A stretch of DNA of 64,000 nucleotides from contig JABAKD010000024.1 in NCBI GenBank assembly GCA_012845835.1, positions 7,157,103 to 7,221,102 on the forward strand. Reading direction: 5' to 3'. Positions 20,911 to 30,897 of this stretch are shown piece by piece. The position numbers and the translations under genes were made by a program. How positions within the stretch are numbered: position 1 is the first letter of the stretch; every line of letters begins with the position of its first letter. Origin of the DNA: Undaria pinnatifida (lineage: Eukaryota; Sar; Phaeophyceae; Laminariales; Alariaceae). The notes under the pieces are model-generated. The model ran no database searches. It saw only the letters and a program-made list of their open reading frames with translations, and was not told the origin of the DNA.

Positions 20911-22233
20911 CTAACAATCTGCAATATTTTTCACCTTGGCCATCACCTGCCCATTGGGATGACCCAACCTCTTGTGCCAGGTATTAGCTTGAACGGTTTT
21001 TGGCAGGGAAATCGCTTTATAAGTCGTCGAAGCATGAACAGCGAGGACGGTCTCCGGTTTAAAACATTTGCCAGAAATGGTCGGAAACGCTGTCTCAGGC
21101 GTTCGTCTGGTAGCACCAGTGGTGAGGTCGAGATGATACAGAGAAGAGCAGTGGCCGTCTTTACGTAGGGGTATAGCAAATGCACCCATGTCCAGATACG
21201 GCTTCGTGCTGATGATCATGGTGACCCCTCTTGCAGCAGCTGATCCCTTCGAAAATAGGTGCCTGCCTAGCCCTGGTACGACCGTGACAGAAAGCTTCAC
21301 AGAGTGCTTAGAGCCTATGTGGTCCGACACTTGAACGAACGAAACGCCTTGACCAACACCATGAAGGCGATGGTTTCCCGCTACGTTGGTAATTACGGGA
21401 GGATCCAGCTGCACGTAGTGATTCAGTTTATGTTCAATGTCCGGTAAAAGCTGATTGTCGATGAAGTGGCTAGAAGCTCCGCTGTGCGCGGTCATGTAGA
21501 AGTCGACGCTCTGCGCGGCGATGTTGATCGGAGGTGCGGCGATGAAAGAATAACCTATACCAACGGGAGGTGAGGATGGACAGGGAGGAGTCGCGAAGGA
21601 CGTAGAAGTAGCTGCTGTAGTCGCAGCCGCAGTAATGGATGCATCATGTGTCACTGGGACGTAAGCTTCCATTTGCGTTGTTGAAGTTGGAGTTGTGGCG
21701 GTGTTGGCGTGAGCGCTGCGGTTGTTACTATGCAGGCCATTTTGTTGACCAGGACGAGGGCAACGGGTTATATTGTCGTCCCGCATTTGAGACCCACAGT
21801 CGCTATTATCGTGACGATCGATATTATGCCACGACTTATTTCGAGGTGGCGGAGGAGGTTTCTTCCCCGACATCTTTCCCTTGCGATCAAAGCAATTTTG
21901 GAATCGATGGCCTGGCGTTTTGCAGTGTGAACAGTTCACTACTGCTGAGGGTGTTGACGTGACTATCATAGCAGATTTACGCCCCTTCGCTTTTCGCAAA
22001 GGCCCGTTCCGCATAGCTCTATTGGCGTACATATTAAGCATTGTTATACCAGCTCGGTCGAGTGTGAAATCATCGTCTGCTTCGTCGCTACATTTTATTT
22101 GCAAGTATTCATCCATGAGTCCTTCCAGCACTATGTCCAATATGCTGTCATCGTTGAATACCTCTCCCATGTCCACCAATTCATCCCGTAAATAGTATAC
22201 TTCATGAATATATCTCGTCTGGGTCTTCCGCAT
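20911..22233 (-). CDS. gag-pol: Copia C gag C-terminus, protease and pre-integrase (440 codons)
   Basis: From the N-terminus there is a copia gag segment (RYIHEVYYLRDELVDMGEVF ... LDIVLEGLMDEY). A CCHC zinc knuckle CSHCKTPGHRFQNC (about residue 97) binds RNA. A linker rich in Ser/Thr/Ala follows, then a protease active-site region MTAHSGASSHFID, where the usual acidic D of DSG/DTG is His. The frame ends in the GAG-pre-integrase motif WHKRLGHPNGQVMAKV. The loss of the protease Asp would inactivate processing. The preceding gag frame (22,252-22,878) is separated by a stop. Confidence 0.9.
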   Translation of the reverse strand: MRKTQTRYIHEVYYLRDELVDMGEVFNDDSILDIVLEGLMDEYLQIKCSDEADDDFTLDRAGITMLNMYANRAMRNGPLRKAKGRKSAMIVTSTPSAVVNCSHCKTPGHRFQNCFDRKGKMSGKKPPPPPRNKSWHNIDRHDNSDCGSQMRDDNITRCPRPGQQNGLHSNNRSAHANTATTPTSTTQMEAYVPVTHDASITAAATTAATSTSFATPPCPSSPPVGIGYSFIAAPPINIAAQSVDFYMTAHSGASSHFIDNQLLPDIEHKLNHYVQLDPPVITNVAGNHRLHGVGQGVSFVQVSDHIGSKHSVKLSVTVVPGLGRHLFSKGSAAARGVTMIISTKPYLDMGAFAIPLRKDGHCSSLYHLDLTTGATRRTPETAFPTISGKCFKPETVLAVHASTTYKAISLPKTVQANTWHKRLGHPNGQVMAKVKNIADC

Positions 22234-22251
22234 TCGTCCTTACCCTATGCG

Positions 22252-22878
22252 TTAGTTGTTGTTTGAGTATACGTCTACGTTGGCGGGTGGAATTTTGATA
22301 TTTTCTGACCATACCATCCCAATCAGTTTTTCCATTCGCAAGTTCACCTCGTTTGGCTTCAACTGTAGAAGAAAGCTGGCCGCGGCTCCCGATGTACTCA
22401 GGAACAAGAAGTCGAAGAGAAGACGGTTGTCGCGGTGCCAGTGCTTGATGTCTTCCAAATTCGAGATGTTGTCATCCGTGGCCCATAAAACTGATGTTGC
22501 GGCTGGGAGTGTAGAATATCCTGAAGATAATGTTTGCGGATGCGCCGTGTCTACGGGAGTGCTCCCTGCGTCCGGCTGTACATTTTCTGCTGTGTCAGCC
22601 GGTGGTGTTTCCCCGGACTGAGTGTCCGTTTCGTCAGCGGCCTGACTGCGAGTTACAGTTCGTGAAGGCCTACTTCTTTTAGAAGATGGACGAGGACTAA
22701 TTAGTTTGGGCTCGGGGCAAGGACGCCCTTCCAGGATATCAGAGATCCCGGCATGACGGATACTTATTACGGGCTGAGCCGTGAGTTTCCATACGTCGAA
22801 CTCAAGCCCATTAAATGTGTCGTTTAGAGATCTATCGAGCTTATCTATTGCATCACCTGCTTTTTTGGACTCTCTCAT
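22252..22878 (-). CDS. gag: Copia C gag N-terminal region (208 codons)
   Basis: It starts with an ATG at 22,878 just inside the 5' leader, which carries a GCATCA microsatellite. The residues FNGLEFDVWKLTAQPVI resemble the start of copia gag, where a short aromatic motif precedes the capsid. The middle is Ser/Pro/Thr-rich and disordered. The C-terminal third (LEDIKHWHRDNRLLFDFLFL ... KLIGMVWSENIKI) is helical. A stop separates it from the next gag frame 20 bases downstream. Confidence 0.7.
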   Translation of the reverse strand: MRESKKAGDAIDKLDRSLNDTFNGLEFDVWKLTAQPVISIRHAGISDILEGRPCPEPKLISPRPSSKRSRPSRTVTRSQAADETDTQSGETPPADTAENVQPDAGSTPVDTAHPQTLSSGYSTLPAATSVLWATDDNISNLEDIKHWHRDNRLLFDFLFLSTSGAAASFLLQLKPNEVNLRMEKLIGMVWSENIKIPPANVDVYSNNN

Positions 22879-22925
22879 GGTGATGCTGATGCTGATGCTG
22901 ATCGCTGATGCTGATGCTGATGCTG
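22879..22925. repeat. Hexanucleotide microsatellite in copia leader
   Basis: GATGCT/GCTGAT repeats lie directly upstream of the gag start (minus strand), inside the transcribed leader. Confidence 0.8.
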
Positions 22926-23021
22926 TAGCCGACTTGATGACGGTTTATCTCAAACTTCCCGGTAAGATGCGACAAACTTCAATGAGATGTTGCGTGGTGC
23001 CGATCGATGTTTATATCGGAG

Positions 23022-23038
23022 GTCGAAGGCTCATAACC
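23022..23038 (-). other. Primer-binding site of copia C (tRNA-Met anticodon region)
   Basis: Abutting the 5' LTR, the plus strand reads CGAAGGCTCATAACC, which resembles the anticodon arm of a methionine tRNA around CAT. The element strand is therefore complementary to an internal part of the tRNA and not to its CCA end. This is the half-tRNA primer arrangement known for Drosophila copia. Confidence 0.6.
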
Positions 23039-23844
23039 TGAGAATAACCTGTGAACACAAGGGTTGTGTGGAGGCTCTGTCTTCTACGCGAAGAGATGCA
23101 GAGGTGGCACCGAAGTGTCTGTTAAGACCACTTGTGATAAGAAAGAAAATGAATAGTTTGGAAAGGGTGCTTGAGGCCAAAGAGGGAAGAAGAAGAAGAA
23201 GAAGAAGAAGAAGAAGAAGAAGAAGAAGAAGAAGAAGAAGAAGAAGAAGAAGAAGAAGAAGAAGAGAAGAAGAAGAAGAAGAAGAAGAAGAAGAAGAAGA
23301 AGAAGAAGAAGAAGAAGAAGAAGAAGAAGAAGAAGAAGAAGAAGAAGAAGAAGAAGAAGAAGAAAGAAGAAGAAGAAGAAGAAGAAGAAGAAGAAGAAGA
23401 AGAAGAAGAAGAAGAAGAGAAGAAGAAGAAGAAGAAGAAGAAGAAGAAGAAGAAGAAGAAGAAGAAGAAGAAGAAGAAGAAGAAGAAGAAGAAGAAGAAG
23501 AAGAAGAAGAAGAAGAAGAAGAAGAAGAAGAAGAAGAAGAAGAAGAAGAAGAAGAAGAAGAAGAAGAAGAAGAAGAAGAAGAAGAAGAAGAAGAAGAAGA
23601 AGAAGGAAGAAGAAGAAGAGAAGGGAGAGTGATCATGGCGAATTGCATCACCACTTCATCATCACGGAACAACGCCCGTGGTCCGGTAGAATACCCGGAC
23701 AACTGGACAACCTTAACATACTCAATTCTACGTTTATATCTAAGTTCCACCGAAGATTCAACGTAAGATTCAACTGCATATATTTTTCGTTCGAATAGAC
23801 TGCGCATTAACTTTGATTTGAATCCGAGGTTTATCCTCTCAACA
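23039..23844 (-). repeat. 5' LTR of copia C (806 bp, GAA-expanded)
   Basis: It is collinear with 19,853-20,247 but carries a (GAA)n tract of about 435 bases where the other LTR has about 28. It ends CCTCTCAACA. Confidence 0.9.
23186..23620 (+). repeat. (GAA)n / (TTC)n microsatellite expansion
   Basis: A nearly pure run of about 140 GAA units is broken only by phase slips near 23,264, 23,363 and 23,417. It creates very long artefactual ORFs of poly-Glu/Lys/Arg on one strand and poly-Ser/Leu on the other. It lies inside the 5' LTR of copia C. Confidence 0.97.
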
Positions 23845-23849
23845 ATTCT

Positions 23850-24360
23850 GCTCCACGCAAGAATATGGCACGTCGTCCACGACAAACGACGAAAAGAACC
23901 ACAGTGAAAAGTAGTATGGGGGCTGCCAGAACAACACCACTCTGTCGGTAAAGTATTCGAGAGAAGGGTCAAAAACCGTGTTGGAATTTGGACCTGCAAC
24001 GTCCCCGTCCGGGAACACCAGGCCTCGAGAGCACGACGCAAATCTGAATCCACGGTTTTTCGCCTCGGGTCTCCTTCGCTCGTTGGCGGACAAGACGCGA
24101 GAATCCACCCCAACTGCGCCTGAAAAATGGCCAGAACCCGACGGTGCAAACCCGTCGGTAGCCTCGTTGGACATTGTGTCTGCAATGTCCCCTTCTAGGA
24201 ACACCAGTCCTCAGCTCTTTGGGCCTGTAGTGTCCCCTTGCGGGAACATCAGGCCTAGGGAGCATAATGCGCGTCTGAATCCGTGGTTTCTCGCCTCCGA
24301 TTGTCCTCACTCGCTGGCGGAAGCTCGTATTTCCTGGATTAGGATGGCTCAAGGTTAGAT
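23850..24360. repeat. Imperfect tandem of a CGGGAACACCAGGCCT-bearing unit
   Basis: A unit of about 235 bases with CGGGAACAYCAGGCCTMG, then a GAATCCRYGGTTTYTCGCCTC block and a CTCGCTGGCGGA block, occurs at about 24,010 and 24,240. A third partial GGAACACCAGTCCT lies at 24,197. Minus-strand frames are open but domainless. Confidence 0.65.
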
Positions 24361-24522
24361 TGCTCTCGGCCCCCGACCCAGGGGCCGTCAGGTGGAGGAG
24401 AAGAGAGAGGAAGAAAAATATAGTTGCATAACTTGTCGTACTTTAAAACGTAGACCAGAAGACGCACACACGCACTGGAAGATGACCACTGACCAACAGC
24501 GGCCAAAAGTGCACTGAGTCAG
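24361..24522. repeat. Leader shared with 29,955-30,140
   Basis: The sequence (AGATTGCTCTCGG ... GACCAGAAGACGCACAC ... ACTGGAAGATGACCACTGA) recurs upstream of the single satellite-like unit at 30.14 kb in the same order, so the two loci share a larger dispersed repeat. Confidence 0.75.
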
Positions 24523-25320
24523 AGGAGGCTCAACTCGAACATATTGAAGATTGTGACCGCCAATCATATCAATAGTTATAGTCTACCATCTCCGTAGATT
24601 ACACGCAGTCATACGCATCAGACACCAGACATTGATACGAGCAACTAGTCAATCCCATATCCCGCCTGCTCGTGACAACTGTAATGATAATTCTCATTCC
24701 GTCCCATATTAGTGCAAACTCAGGAGGCTCATCTCGAACATATTGAAGATTGGGACCGCCAATCATATCAATAGTTCTACTCTACCATCTCCGTAGATTA
24801 CACGCATTCATACGCATCAGACACCAGACATTGATACGAGCAACTCGTCAATCCCATATCCCGCCTGCTCGTGACAATTGTAATGACAATTCTCATTCCG
24901 TCCCAGATTAATGCAAACGCAGCAGGCTCAACTCGAACATATTGAAGATTGGGACCGCCAATCACATCAATAGTTCTACTCTACAATCTCCGTAGATTAT
25001 ACGCAGTCATACGCATCAGACACTAGACATTGATACGAGCAACTCGTCAATCCTATATCCCGCCTGCTCGTGACAACTGTAATGATAATGCTCCTTCCGT
25101 CCCAGATTAATGCAAACGCAGAAGGCTCAACTCGAACATATTGAACATTGTGACTGCAAATCATATCAATAGTTCTATTCTACTATCCCCGTAGATTATA
25201 TGCAGTCATACTCATCAGACACCAGACATTGGTACGAGCAAATAGTGAATCCTATATCCCGCCTGCTCGTGACAACTGCAATGACAATGCTCATTCCATC
25301 CCAGATTAATGCAATCTCAA
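24523..25320. repeat. Satellite array, about 198-bp unit, four copies
   Basis: Units start with AGGCTCAACTCGAACATATT at about 24,526, 24,724, 24,924 and 25,122. They contain CGCCAATCATATCAATAGTT, CATCTCCGTAGATTA and CCCGCCTGCTCGTGACAA. Divergence between units is modest. No ORF. Confidence 0.92.
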
Positions 25321-26480
25321 AAGCAGAATTTTCCAATTCAAAAAAAGTATAGGGGCAGCGCCTTCAACATCATCCCGGTACCCAACACTCTGTTTTTCCA
25401 ATAAAAACTGTCATGAACTTAATGAAAAAAGGTAGAGCAAACGTCAGTGTCGTAATCAAACACAAGCATCTAAACGATACTGACTTGTACTCCAAAACCC
25501 TTCCAGTAATCAATACTCAGCACCGTAGCTAGGGACGTGCCGTCCACGGTAATCAAACGGAAATCGCTGAGCAAATTAGGGTCGACCGCACCCACCTAGC
25601 ATGGAGAATATAAACTAAACGAGTTCTCACTAATGAACTGTTTTGAGAATGCCATATACTGATTACGCAGAGCTGACCCTGGGTAGTTTACCAAAACCGT
25701 TGCCGTCCCCAAATCTCAGAATTCTCCAGATGTTAGAAAAGCCATAAACCTAGTTTGCAGAACATAAAACTAAACGATTGGCTCAGCTGGTTCTCACTAA
25801 TGGGCTGTTATAATAATGCCATAGACTCATAACGCCGGGCTGACACTGGCTAGTGTACCAACACGTTGCCGGCCCCAAATCCCATAATTTTCCACATGTA
25901 TGTTGGAAAATTCAATATTGAAATAATGCATACCCGCACAGTGATATTCGTCAGTAGGATGGATTATGAGAATGCGTATTTAGCCTCCTGCGAATTCAAT
26001 CATCAATTACCCCAAAAATACCAACATTTTGTACCTCCTCATAATATACACCATATCGTCCATCATCAGGCATTCAATACTGAAATGAAGAAAAAAAATC
26101 AAATATCATCATCAAAAGCTCCCGAAAACAACCTATATGATATATCTCCAGGTAATATACTCAAATTCACGGTGGAACAATATTCAAAAGTGACATTCAA
26201 AACAAAAAAGTCGCAAATTTCGTTGTTAAAAAAAAGGTCCCCAAAACAACCAATGTTTTATCTCCAGGTAGTATGCTTCAAATCCGTGGGCAACATTCAA
26301 AAGTGAACCTTAAGGAGGAGAATTGCTAGATATCAGTGTCGAACGCTCCCACAAACAACCAATACTTTCCCTCCAAGTACTATACTTCAAATCCGCGGGC
26401 GAACTTCAAAAGTGAAAATTAGCCTAATAATTTCAGTATCAAACGCTCCCAAAAACAACCAGTCGTTTACCTCCGAGTAT
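25321..26480. repeat. Two further tandem families
   Basis: A unit of about 170 bases (TTCTCACTAATGRRCTGTT ... GTTGCCGKCCCCAAATC) occurs at about 25,620 and 25,790. A unit of about 95 bases (AAACAACCWRT ... CTCCAGGTARTATRCTTCAAAT) occurs at about 26,120, 26,230, 26,345 and 26,455. The plus ORF 25,866-26,306 (146 codons) runs through these repeats and is likely chance. Confidence 0.7.
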
Positions 26481-27423
26481 TCGCCATTCGTCTGAACTCA
26501 AAACGCTCGCACAATACGTTCGTACAATATCTGTGGACACCTGTGAATAATACAAGCCTTGCACCTATCTACCGTCCCCCTTTATTCATTTGATTTTGTA
26601 CGTTATTAGGGGGGGGGGGGGGGGGATTTGGGATTTTCAGTATGACAGTTACTTTCAGTTTCGCGTCGGTTCGGGCATTTTGAATATTGTTCGGTACCTA
26701 GTATTCTTAGTACCTGGCTGGCGTTCTTGGTGGTAGACTGCTGTGAGCTCTCGCTCAAGAGCTCACTCTTCTCGGAGGTCTCACGCATCAGCTCTCTTCT
26801 CGTCTTGCCTCTAGCCTGTGTTTGGGATACTAATACAATGACTTGAAACCTACCAACCTTGGAGCTAACGAACAGGAGGGGCTTGAACACAATCCTATCA
26901 TCCACCACTGCCCATTAAAGTATGCCAATAAAATACGATATCATGTATACCAGGTACTAAATTTTTGCAGGCATAGTATCAGGCAGGGCGGAAACTTCAG
27001 TTTGGTGATAAAAACACAACCACACTTTCCAGCGTCCGCCTTCTAATACCAGGTACATGAGTAAATACTACTTGTATTTTTCTGCGTATCAGTTTCTTCG
27101 TCAGAGCGCGACAGCAGTACTCGCTCATAGCAGCGAAGGTTTGGCTCTTCAACAAAAAATTAAAGACGTACTGGTATGAATATATGTGAACTCTCCCCGG
27201 CTAACCAAAACCCACACCAGGTACCAGGTACATCGTACCAGCTAGGATAAACCGCCAACATTCCAATCATTAATACCGCATCGTCTTCGTGGTTCGCACG
27301 ACCGAAATCACAAGACTTGAGTCATGTTTTCGGCAGTGACCATTTTTCCTCAACTCTTTGCCGCGCGAGTGAAAACGGTTGATTGAAAATGAACCAAAGC
27401 TCCAACTGCTGTCCTATATTATT
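26481..27423. other. No gene recognised; poly-G run
   Basis: A run of about 15 G lies at 26,609-26,624. The rest carries only short domainless ORFs and scattered ACCAGGTAC motifs. Confidence 0.45.
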
Positions 27424-28190
27424 AAAAAAATTAAAATACACTCCAGCTGGGAGATCGAATATTTTGTCGAAACTCATCTTTGCAAGCTGTGTGTGATACT
27501 CCGATCGCGCGTATTACGGGTTGTGTGTCCTCATTAAGGATATAGGTCGGCGACTCCCCTGGCAACTACAGTGTAGCCATCAGGGTCAACAGGGTGATGT
27601 TAGGCAGTCTGTGCGCGGAAACTATAAGACCCGTTTCTGAGGGGGACAAAATCTGACAGCTGTATGGAAGGAAATGCATCGGTTTATCAAGTGAATACTG
27701 TAAGTCGAATAACCGGTGAGGGGAGGGCGGAGTTTTTAAGGACGTGGGGGCCTGATTTTGATCAAAAGGGGGGCGGTAGGGGGGGAGATGGCGGAGGGGA
27801 CGGGTGGGGCAGGTCAATTTGTGCGTAGAAACTATGAATCCTTCTTGATGTGGAGGAGGGGGGGGGAATGTGCCGGAGGGGGCGGGGAGGGCTTTAGGTC
27901 TCATAAATGTAGGGGTTTGCTATACGCGTGGTGCTAGGTGTAGGCGATGGTGCGGGTGGTGATGAAAGAGGGGGCGGTAGGGGCGGGGGTGGGTGGGAAT
28001 TGCAGCAGCGGCATGGACGGCTCTAAAACGATAACGAGGCGATATCCAGGGCGTGGAAGTGTTTATTACTCTGGCGGATTTCGATATATATCATATACGA
28101 CAAAATATTCGGCCATCACAGGCAAGCGTTATGTTCGGCTAACATCAGGCTCGTCATTTATCCCTCCGAAAAACCCAGCATTTTGGTAGT
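27424..28190 (+). repeat. R1 composite repeat copy with G-rich body
   Basis: The R1 head (27,430-27,530) leads into the AAGGATATAGGTCGGCGACT block, the GAAACTATAAGACCCGTTTC block and G-rich segments. The unit TATACGCGTGGTGCTAGGTG, then GGCGATATCCAGGGCGTG and TGTTTATTACTCTGGCGGAT, closes it. The same series, in the same order, makes up 52.5-55.6 kb. Confidence 0.78.
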
Positions 28191-28609
28191 TACCGCTTGC
28201 TTGGCAGAGAGCACGCACAAGCAGTTGCCGGGGGGTGGGAGAAAGTGCAGGGTGACCGTCACAAGCATTTACCCTTTAGGGCCCTCTGCCCTGGCTACCA
28301 TTCCACGCTAAAAGCAAAGTATTAACGACAAAGAATAATACCTCGTGAGTCATTGCTACGTCAGACAACATCGCTGCCGTAATTGTAGCAGTATATCGTC
28401 TCGATTCGTACTCCAACAATAACGGTACCTGCTGTACTACTTATAAATGAGGACAAAGCTCTACCACAAGTAAGCGTTATGATATGTCAACAAAAAAACG
28501 GATCAAATATAGACTAAACCGCTAAAAATACTTTAGCAGAGCATTATTTAACTTCCCAAAGTGTAATACCAAATATACCTTTATTTGCAGTATACGAAAG
28601 TAATACGCG
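28191..28609. other. No feature recognised
   Basis: Mixed sequence without repeats or ORFs that I can support. Confidence 0.4.
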
Positions 28610-29960
28610 TCTTATCTCGGAGCTTGTAGCAGGTCACCTCTATTTACGTGCACGCGTGCGCCGTGGTCGGGTGAGACCTCGATAAGATGCCTCACGTCCG
28701 AGACCCACGAGCCTTGCCGGGGACCACTCCGTACCAATGCCTTCTCGCTTCCAATCGCTTCCATACTGTTCGCGACTGCTCTGACCGCCCCCTTCGCATT
28801 GCGTTTTCCAAACGCAACCGACCCTGTTGTTTTGCCTCCCAAAACAGTAACCAAAAAAGCATGCCTTCCAATCTCACGCTCTGCTGACATTTGGGGTGGG
28901 GTTCAGGGCGGCAGCACCAACTAGCTGTGGCTGCTCCTGCTGCGGCTGCTGCTGAAGCAGCTCTTCCTGCTTGTCCATCTTCATATACTCCATCACCTCT
29001 TTGTCCCCATCACACGCCATCACTCTACGAACCTCAGCCATCGTTCATTTTTCTTTCGTCTCAACCACCTACTCCATCGCCGCCTGTACCTCCGGTGGGG
29101 CAGTGGGGGTGGCCACGGGTTTAAGGCGGCAGCACCAGGTAGCTGGGGCTGCTGCTGCTGCTGCGGCCGCTGCTGCAGCAGCTCTTCCACCTCCGACTGT
29201 GCCAAGATCAGTCATTTCCACCATTGGTCGTCCTCTGCCATGTCGTGCCAAAAATCAACTCGCTCTCCTACCCCCGTTGCTCCGTCTCCATAATAATCTG
29301 ACGCCTCACCCTTCTCATCCTCGCCAAATACCTCCAGCGGTTGCAGCGGAGGCGGCTGCGCTGTCAGCGACTGCTGCGGCGGTAGCGGCGCCTGCGACTG
29401 CGTCTCCTCTGACTCTTCTCGGTACTCCATGACTTTGTCCCCCTGGTGTCCCTCTGTTGGGTACCCCAGCTGAAATGCGATATTTCCCACCTGGGAAAGG
29501 TTGCGGGCTGCGAATCTCGCCCACTATCTTGGCTGCCCAATACGTGTGCTTCAGTAGCGGTTGCTCCTGGGACCATATGGCAAGATATCCGAGTGCTCCC
29601 ATGGTCTCCCTGCGGCCCGGTGTTGGGACTGCGCGGCTTATAGGTTGTTCCTGGGCTGGTCCTTCTCGCCTCGAGATTCTCGCTTGCGTGGACAGGCATC
29701 AGCGTCTCGGTGTGATCTCCATGCAATTACCGTCATTTTAGCAATTTTGCTGATTCCCGCAGTCTCTAGTTCCGCTGGGGCTGCAGCGTGTGCTCTCAGT
29801 AAGTAGCCGCGCTGCTGTTCCTCGGTAAGCCTCCGAAAAGAAGGACCCATCATCATAGTAACCTCTTCAAGCTCCTTAGAGCACCCTACGTCCAAAGGCA
29901 CCAGTGGTGTTGTCGTGCGACCGTGCCAGCATGATCGACTGATTGATGTCTAGAGTAGGA
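28610..29960 (-). pseudogene. CAG-rich coding-like tract, frame-broken
   Basis: Several minus-strand frames read protein-like sequence but are out of frame with one another. They are 29,901-29,638 (SFRRLTEEQQRGYLLRAHAA), 29,602-29,490 (YLAIWSQEQPLLKHTYWAAK), 29,490-29,212 (acidic, Pro/Gln-rich, ending DFWHDMAEDDQWWK) and 28,890-28,612. A Gln-rich segment (EELLQQRPQQQQQPQL) is present twice, near 29,160 and 28,940, followed each time by GAAALNP, so it was tandemly duplicated. No domain is recognised. It could be a decayed gene, a multi-exon gene, or an element gag. Confidence 0.35.
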
Positions 29961-30272
29961 TGGCTCACGGGGAGATTGCTCTCGGTACCCAACGAGGGAC
30001 CATCAAGCGGAGGAGAAGAGATAGGTAGAAAATATGTACTTTCATATAGGATCGTACTCCAAAGTAGACCAGAAGACGCACACAAGCACTGGAAGATGAC
30101 CACTGAGCGACAACAACGACTAAAAGTGCACGGAGCCCAAGGGGGCTCAACTCGAACATATCGCAGACTGGGACCGCCAATCATATCAATAACAGTTCCA
30201 CTCTACCATCTCCGTGGATTATGTGCAGTCATGCACATCAGACATTGACACGAGCCAATAGTGAATCCTACA
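29961..30272. repeat. Dispersed copy of the 24.4-24.7 kb repeat
   Basis: The leader is shared with 24,361-24,522, and one diverged 198-type unit (CTCAACTCGAACATAT ... CATCTCCGTGGATTATGTG) follows. It stands as a single unit while the other locus has four. Confidence 0.78.
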
Positions 30273-30312
30273 GACCGGAAACGTTGTTTAGGATATGGTC
30301 ATGGCACAAACG
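30273..30312 (+). pseudogene. Fragment of BCS1-like exon 1
   Basis: GACCGGAAACGTTGTTTAGG and ATATGGTCATGGCAC match exon 1 at 31,931 onward with a few changes. It is too short to function. Confidence 0.55.
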
Positions 30313-30518
30313 TAAGTCCCTGCAGTATCATGTTTTTGTAACACGGGGCATCAAATTGTGATTAAATCGCTTTTGAGCCTTTCTCGAGCTTCCCTGCGAT
30401 GCCAGCAACGCGAGTGAGTGCTCCCTGCGCGGAATCCGAATGATACGATCGACTCGACAGGCCACGTGCTACGTGTGCAACATCCTTCGTTTTGAAAAAC
30501 AGCTGTGCTCTTGCGAGC

Positions 30519-30809
30519 CATCCCACGCTAGGGGGGTGCAGCAGAAAGTTTCTGGACTCGCAACATGATGACGAGCTCAATATCTCACCCGAGGCATGAC
30601 TTCGAAGACGTCCGCCCACGCAACCCTACCAACATTTCTATGCGCTAGTCCTAAAATCAACCGTTATACCCGTAAGGATATCATAGTAGCCTATAGTAGT
30701 GTAAAACGATCATAGTAACCGATGGTGCCACAGCAGTTGAGGAGCTCAACCCGGGTAAGAGGTAAGGAGCGTCTGCCCCCAAAAATGCAACCCGTACCAC
30801 CGTGGGATG
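30519..30809. mobile_element. M2 TIR element (291 bp)
   Basis: The ends are CATCCCACGCTAGGGGGGTG and the inverse CCCGTACCACCGTGGGATG. The interior carries GCAGAAAGTTTCTGG, a GAGCTCAATATCTCACCC block and CTATGCGCTAGTCCTAAA, shared with other M2 copies at 42,511 and 45,515 and partial ones at about 33,240 and 61,360. Confidence 0.75.
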
Positions 30810-30815
30810 AATCAT

Positions 30816-30897
30816 ACTATCGCAGTTGGGGATAATGCGCGCCACGGGGGTCAACATCGTAGTGTTAGACGCGGTCACGGTGTTAAATCGAAGTTCC
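30816..30897 (+). pseudogene. Degenerate duplicate of BCS1-like exon 1 start
   Basis: CGCAGTTGGGGATAATGCGC, then a GTAGTGTTAGACGCGGTCAC block, match the exon 1 region 31,903-31,965 (CGCAGTTGGGGATAATGGGC). The similarity fades toward 30,897. It starts seven bases after the end of an M2 element. Confidence 0.65.

Larger units (their letters stand above)
19853..23844 (-). mobile_element. Ty1/copia retrotransposon C, RT-deficient
   Basis: LTRs at 19,853-20,247 and 23,039-23,844 flank gag, protease, GAG-pre-integrase and integrase core on the minus strand. The 5-bp target duplication ATTCT sits at 19,848-19,852 and 23,845-23,849. Integrase preceding the expected RT position defines copia. Only about 180 bases separate the integrase core frame from the 3' LTR, so RT and RNase H are missing and the copy is non-autonomous. 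Confidence 0.93.

Noticed and set aside
22987-23766. Long plus-strand ORF of Arg/Glu/Lys
   Set aside because: It is the translation of the (GAA)n tract in the copia LTR, and the opposite-strand poly-Ser/Leu ORF (23,031-24,185) has the same origin.
24523-25320. CRISPR-like array
   Set aside because: Repeats are about 198 bp with no short-repeat/unique-spacer alternation, and the genome is eukaryotic.
25866-26306. 146-codon plus ORF
   Set aside because: It runs through tandem repeats of about 95 bp, so its openness is shared A-rich repeat composition and not coding.
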